NCBI GenBank assembly: GCA_018829445.1
Contig: JAHJTV010000087.1
Coordinates: 1 to 64,000, forward strand
Length of the DNA stretch: 64,000 nucleotides
Source of the DNA: a bacterium
GTDB lineage: Bacteria > SAR324 > XYD2-FULL-50-16
Direction of reading: 5' to 3'
This document shows, piece by piece, positions 37,370-45,745 of this stretch; the stretch's first letter is position 1; every line of letters starts with the position of its first letter. A program made the translations under genes and the position numbers. Below the pieces are notes generated by a model. The model was not told the DNA's origin. It saw nothing but the letters and a program-made list of their open reading frames with translations, and searched no databases.

Positions 37370-37744
37370 CTAATAATTCAAGACAGCCTTCGCCTCCAGG
37401 CATTCGTTAATAACACGACCGGCTTTGGCCGGCTTGGCTTCATCAATCAGCATCTCCTTTGTTATCTGCCGTTCTTCAAGACAAGGCATACAAACAATGA
37501 TTTTCCCTCCTAATTCGACAAACGTATCCACTAGTTTTTTTAATGAATCAAAGCCTGCTGCAAACATATGCTCATAACAGCCTTTTTTTGCAATCAATAC
37601 GCCATTGCTTTGAAGAACCACTGTTACTTCCGATTCCATGGCAACAGCTGCATTTGCCATCACAAAAGCAATTGATGATTTCTCCGGGTTTTCACTGCCA
37701 TGGGTTACAAAAATCACTATTTTATCTTTTTTATGTTCTTCCAT
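37370..37744 (-). CDS. DsrE-family sulfur-relay protein
   Basis: The 124-residue protein has the DsrE fold: the strand IVIFVTHGSENPEKSSIAFV, a central VTVVLQSNGVL, and the conserved cysteine pair in IIVCMPCLEERQI (about residues 83-95), where one cysteine would carry the persulfide. It lies downstream of the hdrB-like gene and upstream of a terminator. It probably exchanges sulfur with the TusA protein encoded at the other end of the cluster. Confidence 0.85.
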   Translation of the reverse strand: MEEHKKDKIVIFVTHGSENPEKSSIAFVMANAAVAMESEVTVVLQSNGVLIAKKGCYEHMFAAGFDSLKKLVDTFVELGGKIIVCMPCLEERQITKEMLIDEAKPAKAGRVINECLEAKAVLNY

Positions 37745-37832
37745 TTTCTCTCTTTCGTTTTGTTTGGATTATATGAAATAAGACAATCTGCAATTACCTC
37801 ATTGCTGAATGCAACATCGCCAAATTAAGTCG

Positions 37833-38789
37833 TCAACAATAAGCGTTGACAAGGTATTCCGAGATATCTTTCACTTCGATTTGATTCTCAGTTGTGTTCT
37901 GAAGATTTGCCATGCAGATCGGGCACATTGTAACGGCATTCTCTCCACATTGATTGAGTTGCCCGGCCCGTTTTTCCGCGATCTGATGCGCTTTACCCGG
38001 AAAAAGCGATTCAATGGCTCCACCGCAGCAATGAGTAAGTTTTCCTGATAATTCAGGCTCATGAATAGTGGCTCCCGCCGAAACCAGCAATTGCCGGGGG
38101 GCATCCACCACATTTTCATACCTTGCATAAACACAGGAATCATGCACAACAACGTTTGCATCCAAACTGTTTTTGGAAACCATCCCTTTTTCAGCAAGGA
38201 CTTCCAGGTAGGATTTTACCTCCAGTTGATAGTCCTTAATATATTTGGGATAAACGCTTCTCAGCATATTGGTTGTATGCGGATCTACTGTTATAACGGT
38301 CTTGACACCGTTTTTTTTGAACATTTCATTAAGCTTGTTCGCATGTATGGCAAACGCTTTATCCGCACCCTGATCAAAGGCCAGGGCTCCGGAATAAAGC
38401 TCTTTGCTGTAAAGGTATCCGAAGTCGACCTTTGCTTCTTTGAGAAGCAGGGCGATATTCTGCAGCAATTTATTATATTTATCCCTATCCTCTTTACTGG
38501 CGCCCCCTAAAAACGGAGAGAGATTGATCACTTTATTAACAATGCGGCCAATACCCATGAACTTTGTGATCCATGAATTCTCCAGCTCTGCCATTTTTTT
38601 TGACATGGAGCTGATATAAGGAATCAGTTGATAGATATGGCCGGTGTATAAGACCGTATCTCCACCTTCTTTTAAGCCAAGTCCTTCAGCCCAGGCAGTC
38701 GCTCTCCGATTGGACAAGGGGACAACGCTTTTTCTCAGTTTTAGATTGTCCACCAGAATTCCCAGGACATTTCCAATTGGCAAAGTCAT
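37833..38789 (-). CDS. hdrB: HdrB/HdrD-like CCG-domain protein with one functional CCG motif
   Basis: The 318-residue protein has a C-terminal CCG domain intact as C-X34-CC-X33-CxxC (SCVYARYE..., HCCGG, CPICM), which in heterodisulfide reductases holds a non-cubane 4Fe-4S cluster. The N-terminal CCG repeat is recognisable (VLYTGHIYQLIPY and LYSGALAFDQG) but its cysteines are replaced by His, Leu and Tyr. Only one catalytic cluster is therefore expected, against two in methanogen HdrB. It probably reduces or forms a disulfide or persulfide with a sulfur carrier. It lies 12 bases downstream of the hdrC-like gene. Confidence 0.85.
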   Translation of the reverse strand: MTLPIGNVLGILVDNLKLRKSVVPLSNRRATAWAEGLGLKEGGDTVLYTGHIYQLIPYISSMSKKMAELENSWITKFMGIGRIVNKVINLSPFLGGASKEDRDKYNKLLQNIALLLKEAKVDFGYLYSKELYSGALAFDQGADKAFAIHANKLNEMFKKNGVKTVITVDPHTTNMLRSVYPKYIKDYQLEVKSYLEVLAEKGMVSKNSLDANVVVHDSCVYARYENVVDAPRQLLVSAGATIHEPELSGKLTHCCGGAIESLFPGKAHQIAEKRAGQLNQCGENAVTMCPICMANLQNTTENQIEVKDISEYLVNAYC

Positions 38790-38801
38790 AGCAGTTTCTC
38801 C

Positions 38802-39104
38802 TCAAAGTCGATAAACAGTTTCATTAAGATAAGAGCGAAGTGCTCTGACGTTTTCCGCTATATGGACTCCGGCCGGGCAGTTGTCTTCACACATTTTACA
38901 CAACAAACAGGAATAGATATTTTCAGTGTTTTCAATCACCTTCTCTTCAATTCCCATCAGTACATATCGAAACAGATGCCTGGGTAGCAGGCCAATCTCC
39001 ATTGGACATAGGGCCGTACACGTTCCGCAATTGATGCAGGCGGAAGCATTAAACTCCTCCGACAGCTTCATCTGTTCCAAAAATTCCGGTTTGACTTCTA
39101 ACAT
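38802..39104 (-). CDS. hdrC: HdrC-like ferredoxin subunit
   Basis: The 100-residue protein binds two 4Fe-4S clusters through CINCGTCTALCP and CLLCKMCEDNCP, the HdrC pattern. In Hdr complexes this subunit wires HdrA to the CCG-domain subunit. The stop is 12 bases from the hdrB start and the start is two bases after the small upstream gene, so translation is likely coupled. Confidence 0.88.
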   Translation of the reverse strand: MLEVKPEFLEQMKLSEEFNASACINCGTCTALCPMEIGLLPRHLFRYVLMGIEEKVIENTENIYSCLLCKMCEDNCPAGVHIAENVRALRSYLNETVYRL

Positions 39105-39106
39105 GG

Positions 39107-39352
39107 TTAATCATCCTGTTTTAATTGGTATTGAAAATAATCATCCTTCCTGCTTTTTGGCAGTTCTTCGATACTTCCATATCTTCGCATGGCCATCAGT
39201 ACCATGGTTACTTCGGATGACGGCAATTGCAGATCATTTGACAGATCAGGAATCGTCTTAGGCCCATCCTTTAAAAAGGAAAAGATCTTATCCTTTAACA
39301 GCATTTCATCTCGCAGGGTTTCACCCAGATCCCGAACTTTTTTCTTTTCCAT
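39107..39352 (-). CDS. Small winged-helix-like protein in the hdr operon
   Basis: The 81-residue protein has a pattern of short helices (KDKIFSFLKDGPKTIPDLSN, then SSEVTMVLMAMRRYG) that reads like a winged helix-turn-helix with a following wing and a charged tail. It overlaps the hdrA stop by one base (TAATG) and precedes hdrC by two bases, so it is an integral operon member. It could be a regulator or a structural linker protein for the Hdr complex. I do not recognise a named family. Confidence 0.65.
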   Translation of the reverse strand: MEKKKVRDLGETLRDEMLLKDKIFSFLKDGPKTIPDLSNDLQLPSSEVTMVLMAMRRYGSIEELPKSRKDDYFQYQLKQDD

Positions 39353-41070
39353 TATGCGACCTCTTTTACAAATGCATCGATCATCGAAATGATCTGATTA
39401 TTGGTATAGCCTTCCACGTCGATGGCCTGCTCCGGGCAAATCGGAACGCAGGCTCCTTCTCCCTTACACAGGGATGGAACAATCCTGGCTACCTCCTTGC
39501 CTTCGTAATCAATTTTTTCGACAGCATCATAAGGACAGATGTCAGTACACTTGTTACACCAGGTACAAGTATCCGGATTTACAGTTGCCACCAGTGGTTC
39601 CAGATCAACGTAGCCTTTCAATAACAGGGCTGCACTCTTCGAGACTGCAGACATGGAACTGGCAACACTCTCAGCAAGTGTTTTTGGCCCCTGGGAAGTA
39701 CCGGCGATGAAAACACCATTAACAACCGTTTCCACTGGTCTAAGTTTGGGATGGATTTCGTTAAAAAATCCATCTCTACCAACCGGAAGTTTCAAAATAT
39801 TGATCAGGTTTTTGTTTTCCTTGGGAACCATACCAGTGACCAATACCACCAGATCCACATTCATCTGAATCTCCTCGTTGGCTGTCAATTTATCTTTGAC
39901 TTTGACCGACAGTCCGCTTGATGTCTGCTCAATCACTGGTGGTTCCTGTTCTGAAAAGCGTAAGAACAATGATCCGTTCTGCAGTGCTTCGTCGTAAATC
40001 AACTCATACTTCCCGTAGGTTCTCATATCACGAAAAAGATGAAACTGGTTGATTCCCTCAAATCCTTTGGCCGTTTCCAGAGCCGTATGCACTCCAGCAG
40101 TGCAACAATAACGCGAACAATATGTATTGCCGGTTTCCTGGCGGGAACCGACACAATAGATATAAGCAATGTTTTTGACTTGTCGACCGCCAAATTCCAG
40201 TTTATCCTTCGCCTTTGAGTTAACCAGCAACTCCTTAAAATCCGGCAGGGTGATAACACCATTCAAACCAAACCCATATTCCTCTTCCTGGGGGGTATAG
40301 GTATCAAACCCGGTCGTAACGACAATGGCTCCAACATGAAGCGTAACGGTTTCATTACTCCCAATTCTTACCTTCACGGAAAATTTTCCGACACTTCCAG
40401 TTTTCTCTGTAAGCTCAGCACCTGTATAAAGTGTTATATTCTCGCGTTGATGAACTTGTTGAACCAGTTTTTGAATAATCTCCCCACCATCTTTGTTGTT
40501 GGGGTACATTTTCCCCCATTTTGAGATATTGCCACCGGGATTTTCAGATTTTTCAATCATGTAAACGTTGAGTCCCAGGTCGGAAAGTGCCAGCGCTGCT
40601 CTCAACCCGGATACCCCCGCTCCGATAACGATAACTTCGGGAAGGGTTGTGATACGCAAATCTTCCAGTGAATTGGAAAAACGAGTTTTGGCAATCCCTG
40701 CTTTGACGAGTTCGGTAGCCTTCAAGGTCGCTTCTTCTTTGTTATGAGTATGCGTCCATGAACACTGTTCACGAATGTTCACCTGGTTGTATTGATACTG
40801 GTTCAATCCTGCCCTTTTTGCCATGGCCCGAAACGTACTTTGATGAAGTTTTGGGGAGCAGGAGGCAACGATAATTCCATCGAGTTTTTTATCCTTGATT
40901 TCATTTATAATATCCTGCTGTGCGGCATCAGAGCAAACAAACATATCGGTTTTTGCCAACACCACATTATCCTCACCTGCCACCGCGTCCCGGACTTTTT
41001 CTACCTCGACATAATCGGAGATGTTTCCTCCGCAATGGCAAATAAAGGCACCAATTTTTTTATCAGACAT
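39352..41070 (-). CDS. hdrA: HdrA-like FAD/iron-sulfur protein
   Basis: The 572-residue protein opens with the HdrA N-terminal segment IGAFICHCGGNISDYV. An FAD Rossmann fold VIVIGAGVSGLRAALAL begins near residue 168, the HdrA loop YCVGSRQETGN lies around 305-320, and two C-terminal 4Fe-4S motifs follow (CTWCNKCTDICP and CKGEGACVPICP, about 505-545). HdrA is the flavin hub that can bifurcate electrons. It overlaps both neighbours by one base (TAATG), consistent with stoichiometric synthesis alongside the HdrA-GltD fusion. The central HdrA 4Fe-4S site seems incomplete. Confidence 0.88.
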   Translation of the reverse strand: MSDKKIGAFICHCGGNISDYVEVEKVRDAVAGEDNVVLAKTDMFVCSDAAQQDIINEIKDKKLDGIIVASCSPKLHQSTFRAMAKRAGLNQYQYNQVNIREQCSWTHTHNKEEATLKATELVKAGIAKTRFSNSLEDLRITTLPEVIVIGAGVSGLRAALALSDLGLNVYMIEKSENPGGNISKWGKMYPNNKDGGEIIQKLVQQVHQRENITLYTGAELTEKTGSVGKFSVKVRIGSNETVTLHVGAIVVTTGFDTYTPQEEEYGFGLNGVITLPDFKELLVNSKAKDKLEFGGRQVKNIAYIYCVGSRQETGNTYCSRYCCTAGVHTALETAKGFEGINQFHLFRDMRTYGKYELIYDEALQNGSLFLRFSEQEPPVIEQTSSGLSVKVKDKLTANEEIQMNVDLVVLVTGMVPKENKNLINILKLPVGRDGFFNEIHPKLRPVETVVNGVFIAGTSQGPKTLAESVASSMSAVSKSAALLLKGYVDLEPLVATVNPDTCTWCNKCTDICPYDAVEKIDYEGKEVARIVPSLCKGEGACVPICPEQAIDVEGYTNNQIISMIDAFVKEVA

Positions 41071-43781
41071 TAGTTTTTCTCCGCTTGTTTCAAGTAGGCG
41101 GCTATTTGGGCGGAAGCCGCGCCCGAATGTAATATGGTATCGGGGATATCCCTTGCACCGGAAGCCGTTCCCGCCACAAAAACACCTTCCATGCTGGTTT
41201 TCCCGGGTTCAACATCCTCATCAATCTCTTTGACGTAATGATAGGGATCCATTGATAATTGACCATTCTTAAAGATACTCCAGACATCCTGGTTCGGAAG
41301 CAGACCCGCTGACAACACGACCATATCATGTTCTACGGTTCTCATTCCGCCTTCGCCTTCGATATCTTCATAGTGAAGCAACAGGTTTTGGCTGCTGGTT
41401 TCTTCAATTCTTGCTACTTTCCCTTTTATAAAATGGACGCCCATCTGTCCTGCCTGCTGATAAAACTCCTCATATCCTTTCCCAAAAGCCCGAACATCAA
41501 TGTAGTAGACAGTGACATCCGCTAAAGGCAAGGCCCCCATTATCAATTGCGCCTGCTTGGCGGAATACATACAACATACTCGGGAACAAAGCGGATTATC
41601 CACCGTATCATCCCGTGAACCGACACAGAGAACATAGGCGATATTGCCGGGAGCCATACCATCGGAGGGACGAATAACATGGTTGTATGGCCTGGTCGGA
41701 GCGAGAATCCGTTCCATCTGCATTGAATCGATGACATTGGGAAAAACCCCATAACCAAGAGCCGGTTTCTTTTTGGAATCAAACAGATCAAAACCGGTTG
41801 AAATTAAAACGGAGCCCACTTCCATTTTTTTGGTCTCTGTTCGCATATCAAATGAGATGGCATCAGCAGGGCAGGCTGCAATACATTCGTGACACTCGGA
41901 ACAACCCCCGCAATCCAGACATCGGTTGGCACTATAACGAGCTTCCTCTTCGCCCATGGTGAGCTCCAGCTCCTCAAAGGTAGAGATCCTCTCTGACATG
42001 GCCAGTTCCTTCATGGCAACGGGTTTCCTTTGCGTTAGAAAGCCAGTGGTTCGCTCAATCACATCGTTTTTTTCAACAACTTCCAGCCTTTGATCAAACG
42101 TTGCTTCATCCAGGGGAAGCCCTTTAAGATAGCGATTCATATAAAAAGCCGCCCTTTTGCCTTGCGCAATCGCCTGGATGATCATGGAAGGCCCCGTAAC
42201 AGCATCACCACCCGCGAAAACCATGGGGTTGGATGTTTGCAGAGTGTCATTGTTAACTTCTATGGTGCCGTTTTTTTCCAGGGACAGTTCATCGGAAAAT
42301 AATGAGGTGCTCGGCTTTAATCCGATGGCCAAGACAGCCACATCGACATTGATCTCTTTTTCCGAATTATCGATGGGAACAGGTCTTCTGCGACCACTTT
42401 CATCCGGTTCGCCCAGTTTCATCGAGATGCTTCTCACCGCTTTCAACCGGTTGCCGTTACCTAAAAACTCAATGGGAGCCTGCAATTGCTGGAGCTCAAC
42501 TCCTTCCTCCAGAGCTGCTTTAACCTCCCAGTCATGCGCCGGCATTTCGCTTCTGGTCCGTCTATATTGAATGATCACTTTTTCCGCACCCAGTCTGACA
42601 GCAGAACGAGCGGGATCTATTGCTGAATTTCCGCCACCGATGACCATTACGGTTTTTCCTCTCAGATCCAATGGTGATTCAGAAGCGGTTGCATGTAAAA
42701 AATCCATACAGTCATACACCCCTTCCAACTCTTCTCCAGGAACAGACATTTTTGTACCCTGCTTTGTCCCCAGTCCAAGAAAAATGCTGTCAAAACCGTC
42801 ATTAACCAATGTTTTCAGTGATTTTACCCGTGATTCCGTCAAAATCTCCACACCCAGAGCTGTGATGTTTTTAATATCCCGATCGACCAGATCCTTTGGT
42901 AAACGATAGGAAGGAATACCATAACGAAGCATGCCCCCGACTTTTGCTTCCGCCTCAAATATGCGGACATCATGTCCCTGTAAGCCCAGAAAGTAAGCAG
43001 CAGATAGCCCGGAAGGGCCTGAGCCGATAACCGCTACTTTTTTGCCTGATCTCTCGATAGCAGGTCCGTATTCAGGTTCGCTGTGCTTTTTATAATATTC
43101 ATCCACCATAAACCGTTTAATTCCACGGATAGAGACTGCGCCTTCCATCTCGCTCCTGGTACACTCCTCTTCACATGGAGCATAGCAGGCTCTGCTCAGA
43201 CTTCCCGGTAAGGGTGCGTCTTCCAGATGCAGTCTGAATGCTTCCTCATATTTTCCGGCACGAACCAGTGATACATAGCCATGAGCCTTTACTCCAGCCG
43301 GGCAGGTGAAATTGCAGGGGGAAGATCCGATTCGGTCGATAAGGGCTTTCTTAGGTACAGCCTGTGGAAAGGGGATGTAGGCAGCTCTGCGAGCGATCAA
43401 ATCAGCATTAAACTGATCAGCCATGGCAACAGTACAAGCCGTTTCGCATTGGGCGCATCCCGTACATTTCGCAGGATCAATGTAGGTTGCCTTTTTTGTA
43501 ACTTCTATAACAAACTTACCATCTTTTAATCTTTCGATATCTTCAATCTCGCTGTAGGTTAGAACTTTAACATTAGGGTGGTTGATTGTGGCCGCCATTT
43601 TCGGAGTGGAGATACAACTGGCACAATCCAGAGTAGGGAAAACCTTGCTGAGCAGGATCATTTTCCCGCCGATACTAGATTCTTTCTCGACCAGAAGAAC
43701 GTTAAACCCCATATCACCAAGTGACAAGGCCGATTCCATTCCGGCAATACCGCCACCGATTACCAGGACGTCATGTTCCAT
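41070..43781 (-). CDS. HdrA fused with a GltD/NfnB-type NAD(P)H oxidoreductase domain
   Basis: The 903-residue protein starts as HdrA: LVIGGGIAGMESALSLG, the conserved CASCISTPKM and a ferredoxin motif CTGCAQCETAC (about residues 104-114). Residues about 150-560 are a glutamate-synthase small-subunit-like domain with CNFTCPAGVKAHGYV, CYAPCEEECTR, VAVIGSGPSGLSAAYFLG and AGGDAVTGPSM, able to take electrons from NAD(P)H. Another Fe-S site, CLDCGGCSECHEC, lies near 622-634, and the HdrA C-terminal half follows (VLCVGSRDDT). The inserted domain would give Hdr a pyridine-nucleotide input, as in bifurcating NfnAB-like systems. It is 163 bases from mvhD. Confidence 0.87.
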   Translation of the reverse strand: MEHDVLVIGGGIAGMESALSLGDMGFNVLLVEKESSIGGKMILLSKVFPTLDCASCISTPKMAATINHPNVKVLTYSEIEDIERLKDGKFVIEVTKKATYIDPAKCTGCAQCETACTVAMADQFNADLIARRAAYIPFPQAVPKKALIDRIGSSPCNFTCPAGVKAHGYVSLVRAGKYEEAFRLHLEDAPLPGSLSRACYAPCEEECTRSEMEGAVSIRGIKRFMVDEYYKKHSEPEYGPAIERSGKKVAVIGSGPSGLSAAYFLGLQGHDVRIFEAEAKVGGMLRYGIPSYRLPKDLVDRDIKNITALGVEILTESRVKSLKTLVNDGFDSIFLGLGTKQGTKMSVPGEELEGVYDCMDFLHATASESPLDLRGKTVMVIGGGNSAIDPARSAVRLGAEKVIIQYRRTRSEMPAHDWEVKAALEEGVELQQLQAPIEFLGNGNRLKAVRSISMKLGEPDESGRRRPVPIDNSEKEINVDVAVLAIGLKPSTSLFSDELSLEKNGTIEVNNDTLQTSNPMVFAGGDAVTGPSMIIQAIAQGKRAAFYMNRYLKGLPLDEATFDQRLEVVEKNDVIERTTGFLTQRKPVAMKELAMSERISTFEELELTMGEEEARYSANRCLDCGGCSECHECIAACPADAISFDMRTETKKMEVGSVLISTGFDLFDSKKKPALGYGVFPNVIDSMQMERILAPTRPYNHVIRPSDGMAPGNIAYVLCVGSRDDTVDNPLCSRVCCMYSAKQAQLIMGALPLADVTVYYIDVRAFGKGYEEFYQQAGQMGVHFIKGKVARIEETSSQNLLLHYEDIEGEGGMRTVEHDMVVLSAGLLPNQDVWSIFKNGQLSMDPYHYVKEIDEDVEPGKTSMEGVFVAGTASGARDIPDTILHSGAASAQIAAYLKQAEKN

Positions 43782-43912
43782 TTTATTGCCTTTTATTCAT
43801 TTGTTTTATTTTGTTTCCACCCTAAAAAGGCAGAAATGATATTTTGTCTTTCTCCAGAACATTCCATTTACTGGACATGGTCCGGCTAGATAACTTTTTT
43901 CTCTCCGGGTTT

Positions 43913-43946
43913 ACATCCCCGAAGGATACTTCGGGGATGTTTTTTT
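43913..43946 (+). terminator. Perfect 12-bp hairpin with T run on the plus strand
   Basis: ACATCCCCGAAG (43913-43924) and CTTCGGGGATGT (43929-43940) are exact complements with a GATA loop, followed by T through 43946 on the plus strand. It touches the stop codon of the minus-strand mvhD-like gene. For minus-strand transcripts the hairpin has A residues before it and no U run after it. It therefore looks like an intrinsic terminator only in the plus direction, opposite to all nearby genes. Confidence 0.6.
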
Positions 43947-44358
43947 ACCCTTCCATTTTTCCGAGATCCCTATGAAATTTTTCCATGTGTGATACAAACG
44001 ACTCGGCACAAACGGAGCAAATGGCTGCCATTTTCAACCTGGCAGGATTGATTCCATGTTCCTTCAGCAGGTTTTGAGTTTGCTCGACGACCTGGCCTGT
44101 TTTTGTTGTACAATCGGAAAGGTAAGCGCAATCAGTTCCGTCAGCCGCAATAAACACACCGTCAAATCCTTTTGTAAGAGCATGCAATATCCAATTCGGG
44201 TTGATGCCGCTTGAACAAGGAACTGAGATCACTCTTACCGAGGCAGGATAGTCCATGTGAGAAGACCCGGCCAAATCAATTCCAGGATCCGAAATATTAA
44301 CGGTTGAAAACGCCAATATTTTAGGATCATTTGATTCTTCGACATTGGATACAGTCAC
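43945..44358 (-). CDS. mvhD: MvhD/FrhD-like iron-sulfur electron-transfer subunit
   Basis: The 137-residue protein resembles the delta subunit of methyl-viologen-reducing hydrogenase. It has VISVPCSSGINPNWILHAL, GFDGVFIAADGTDCAYLSDC and a C-terminal AAICSVCAESF; the cysteines would bind a 2Fe-2S cluster. MvhD links HdrA to its electron donor. No hydrogenase subunits MvhA or MvhG are nearby, so the donor is probably the GltD-like domain or a ferredoxin. It overlaps tusA by one base and is followed by the hairpin at 43913. Confidence 0.82.
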   Translation of the reverse strand: MTVSNVEESNDPKILAFSTVNISDPGIDLAGSSHMDYPASVRVISVPCSSGINPNWILHALTKGFDGVFIAADGTDCAYLSDCTTKTGQVVEQTQNLLKEHGINPARLKMAAICSVCAESFVSHMEKFHRDLGKMEG

Positions 44359-44609
44359 TATTTACTCCTTTTAACATACAATCTCCAGAAACCAGCCTCT
44401 TCTTTAGCCCCTAAAAACTCGTGTCCTGCTTTCTTGGACCATAAAGGGACGTCTTCGTTGGTTTCTTCGTCCGAAGAAAGCAGTTCCATGATTTCACCGA
44501 CAGGTACAGCCGTAATACCCCGTTTGGCCTCAAGCAGTGGTCCCGGGCAAGCAGTTCCTCTCGCATCAATCGTTTTTGCAGTTTGGATGTTTTCTAATAA
44601 ATCAGTCAT
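44358..44609 (-). CDS. tusA: TusA/SirA-family sulfur carrier
   Basis: The 83-residue protein carries the hallmark CPxP motif in TACPGPLLEAKRGI (Cys at about 20), with the persulfide-binding cysteine, and the two-layer fold pattern ending GFWRLYVKRSK. TusA proteins pass sulfur to DsrE-type and Hdr-like proteins. It is 77 bases downstream of the ArsR gene and overlaps mvhD by one base. Finding it in the same unit as HdrABC and DsrE points to sulfur transfer, not methanogen-like CoM-CoB chemistry. Confidence 0.9.
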   Translation of the reverse strand: MTDLLENIQTAKTIDARGTACPGPLLEAKRGITAVPVGEIMELLSSDEETNEDVPLWSKKAGHEFLGAKEEAGFWRLYVKRSK

Positions 44610-44686
44610 TCTCTTCTCCTCTAAAGAAGGATTTAAAATTGGGCAAAGGATTTAGAACAGTTCATTCACCCTGATACGCAGTTTGA

Positions 44687-45034
44687 TTAGCGGGTTAAAT
44701 TCTCCATATCCATCTCTTTGGCCATGGTTCCGCGCTCTTTCATGAAACTTAGCAAAACGGAACGAACCAAATCGCAGGCGTCCGTGATTCGTGGGTCAGT
44801 CAGACTATATATGGCCAATTGCCCATCTTTTCTTGAACGAACAATACTACTGGACTTTAAGATATTTAAATGTTGACTGACATTTGTCATGGGAGCTCCA
44901 ATCTTCTCAGCTATCTCCCCAACACTTGCCTCTCCTTCGGCTAACACTGACAATATCATCAACCTTTTGGCGTTTCCCATGGTTTTACAGAAATTGGCAT
45001 GGAGTAAGAATAATTCTATGTGTTCTTGTTTCAT
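44687..45034 (-). CDS. ArsR-family transcriptional regulator
   Basis: The 115-residue winged-helix protein has the ArsR pattern GNAKRLMILSVLAEGEASVG, then the recognition helix MTNVSQHLNILKSS and a wing SRKDGQLAIYSL. It has two cysteines, Cys16 and Cys87. Their positions differ from the disulfide pair of SqrR/BigR, but they might still form a persulfide- or thiol-sensing site. It heads the tusA-mvhD-hdr series, so it probably senses reactive sulfur or redox state and controls this unit. A sigma-54-like promoter lies about 46-61 bases upstream of its start. Confidence 0.86.
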   Translation of the reverse strand: MKQEHIELFLLHANFCKTMGNAKRLMILSVLAEGEASVGEIAEKIGAPMTNVSQHLNILKSSSIVRSRKDGQLAIYSLTDPRITDACDLVRSVLLSFMKERGTMAKEMDMENLTR

Positions 45035-45079
45035 GATTATCTGATTTCGTATTTGCGCGATTTTGAATATTCGTTATTC

Positions 45080-45095
45080 TTCAATCGGTGTGCCA
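45080..45095 (-). promoter_or_regulatory. Sigma-54-like -24/-12 promoter upstream of arsR-tusA-mvhD
   Basis: On the minus strand the sequence reads TGGCACACCGATTGAA, against the consensus TGGCAC-N5-TTGCW. The -24 element is exact and the -12 element has one mismatch (GA for GC). The predicted start would be near 45068, about 34 bases before the ArsR ATG. A sigma-54 activator is encoded divergently. Confidence 0.5.
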
Positions 45096-45235
45096 CTGTT
45101 TGGTAGCAAACCATTTTCAGAAAATATGGCTTGCTCAAATAGACTGAACTCGCTGTAATACCGAACATTATTTTTCATATAAAAATGTTTTCTTTATTGA
45201 TGAAGAGAGGAAAAACAGACGTTGCTTAAGATATG

Positions 45236-45255
45236 TGGCGCTACCAGTAGCGCCA
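45236..45255. promoter_or_regulatory. 20-bp dyad, putative enhancer for the sigma-54 activator
   Basis: TGGCGCTA-CCAG-TAGCGCCA is a perfect 8-bp inverted repeat with a 4-base centre. It lies about 140-175 bases upstream of the sigma-54-like promoter, a usual enhancer distance. A near copy with the same spacing occurs at 45726-45745. Confidence 0.5.
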
Positions 45256-45679
45256 TCAGTGCGCCGCTTTAAGTTGATTTACAGAAATCAGAACTTGAGA
45301 GTAATGTTGCGCATTAAAACCATACACCGGTTTTCAATCTTATCTGAGTTTCTTTTCCCCAAGCTTGCTTCGTCTTGTAATCCTGGGAAGTGATCCGGGA
45401 TCCATTCAAATACGATAATGGATTTGGGATCAACAGGCTGTGTCATAACCCAAGATGGTAGATCCGCTTCGGTTGATCCACCCTTCACATGAAGCGTGTA
45501 CATGAATAACATCAGAATATAATGAAGGAAGAGTAGATAAAGTAGCCAGCGATGGATCCGCCATTATCCGAGAATCAATTATGACACAGTCTGCAATCCC
45601 GGAATAATCGGTAATACAAGTGGTTTATTACAGGAGTAGTCCATTTGATATGATTTTTTCTTTTTTCCGGTTGTTTGTC

Positions 45680-45709
45680 TTGACGGCTTACATTTGTGCG
45701 AAGTATTAT
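45680..45709 (+). promoter_or_regulatory. Candidate sigma-70 promoter of the PAS/sigma-54 activator gene
   Basis: TTGACG (45680-45685) and TATTAT (45704-45709) are 18 bases apart and point to the ATG at 45774. The predicted start falls near 45716, just upstream of the second dyad. This would allow autorepression. Confidence 0.45.
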
Positions 45710-45725
45710 AAGTAAACCACTCTGG

Positions 45726-45745
45726 TGGCGCCACATATGGCGTCA
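45726..45745. promoter_or_regulatory. Second GCGC dyad, near copy of the 45236 site
   Basis: TGGCGCCA-CATA-TGGCGTCA has the same 8-4-8 layout as the dyad at 45236-45255 and matches it at 7 of 8 and 6 of 8 arm positions. It lies about +10 to +30 from the predicted start of the activator gene, so activator binding here could limit its own synthesis. Confidence 0.4.

Noticed and set aside
36704..45034. Qmo complex of sulfate reduction
   Set aside because: No membrane cytochrome-b subunit QmoC and no apr, sat or dsrAB genes are visible; the HdrA proteins are accompanied by HdrC, HdrB and sulfur carriers instead.
45288..45512. 74-codon minus-strand frame in the divergent regulatory region
   Set aside because: It has no ribosome site and no family match, and it lies between promoter and enhancer-like elements.
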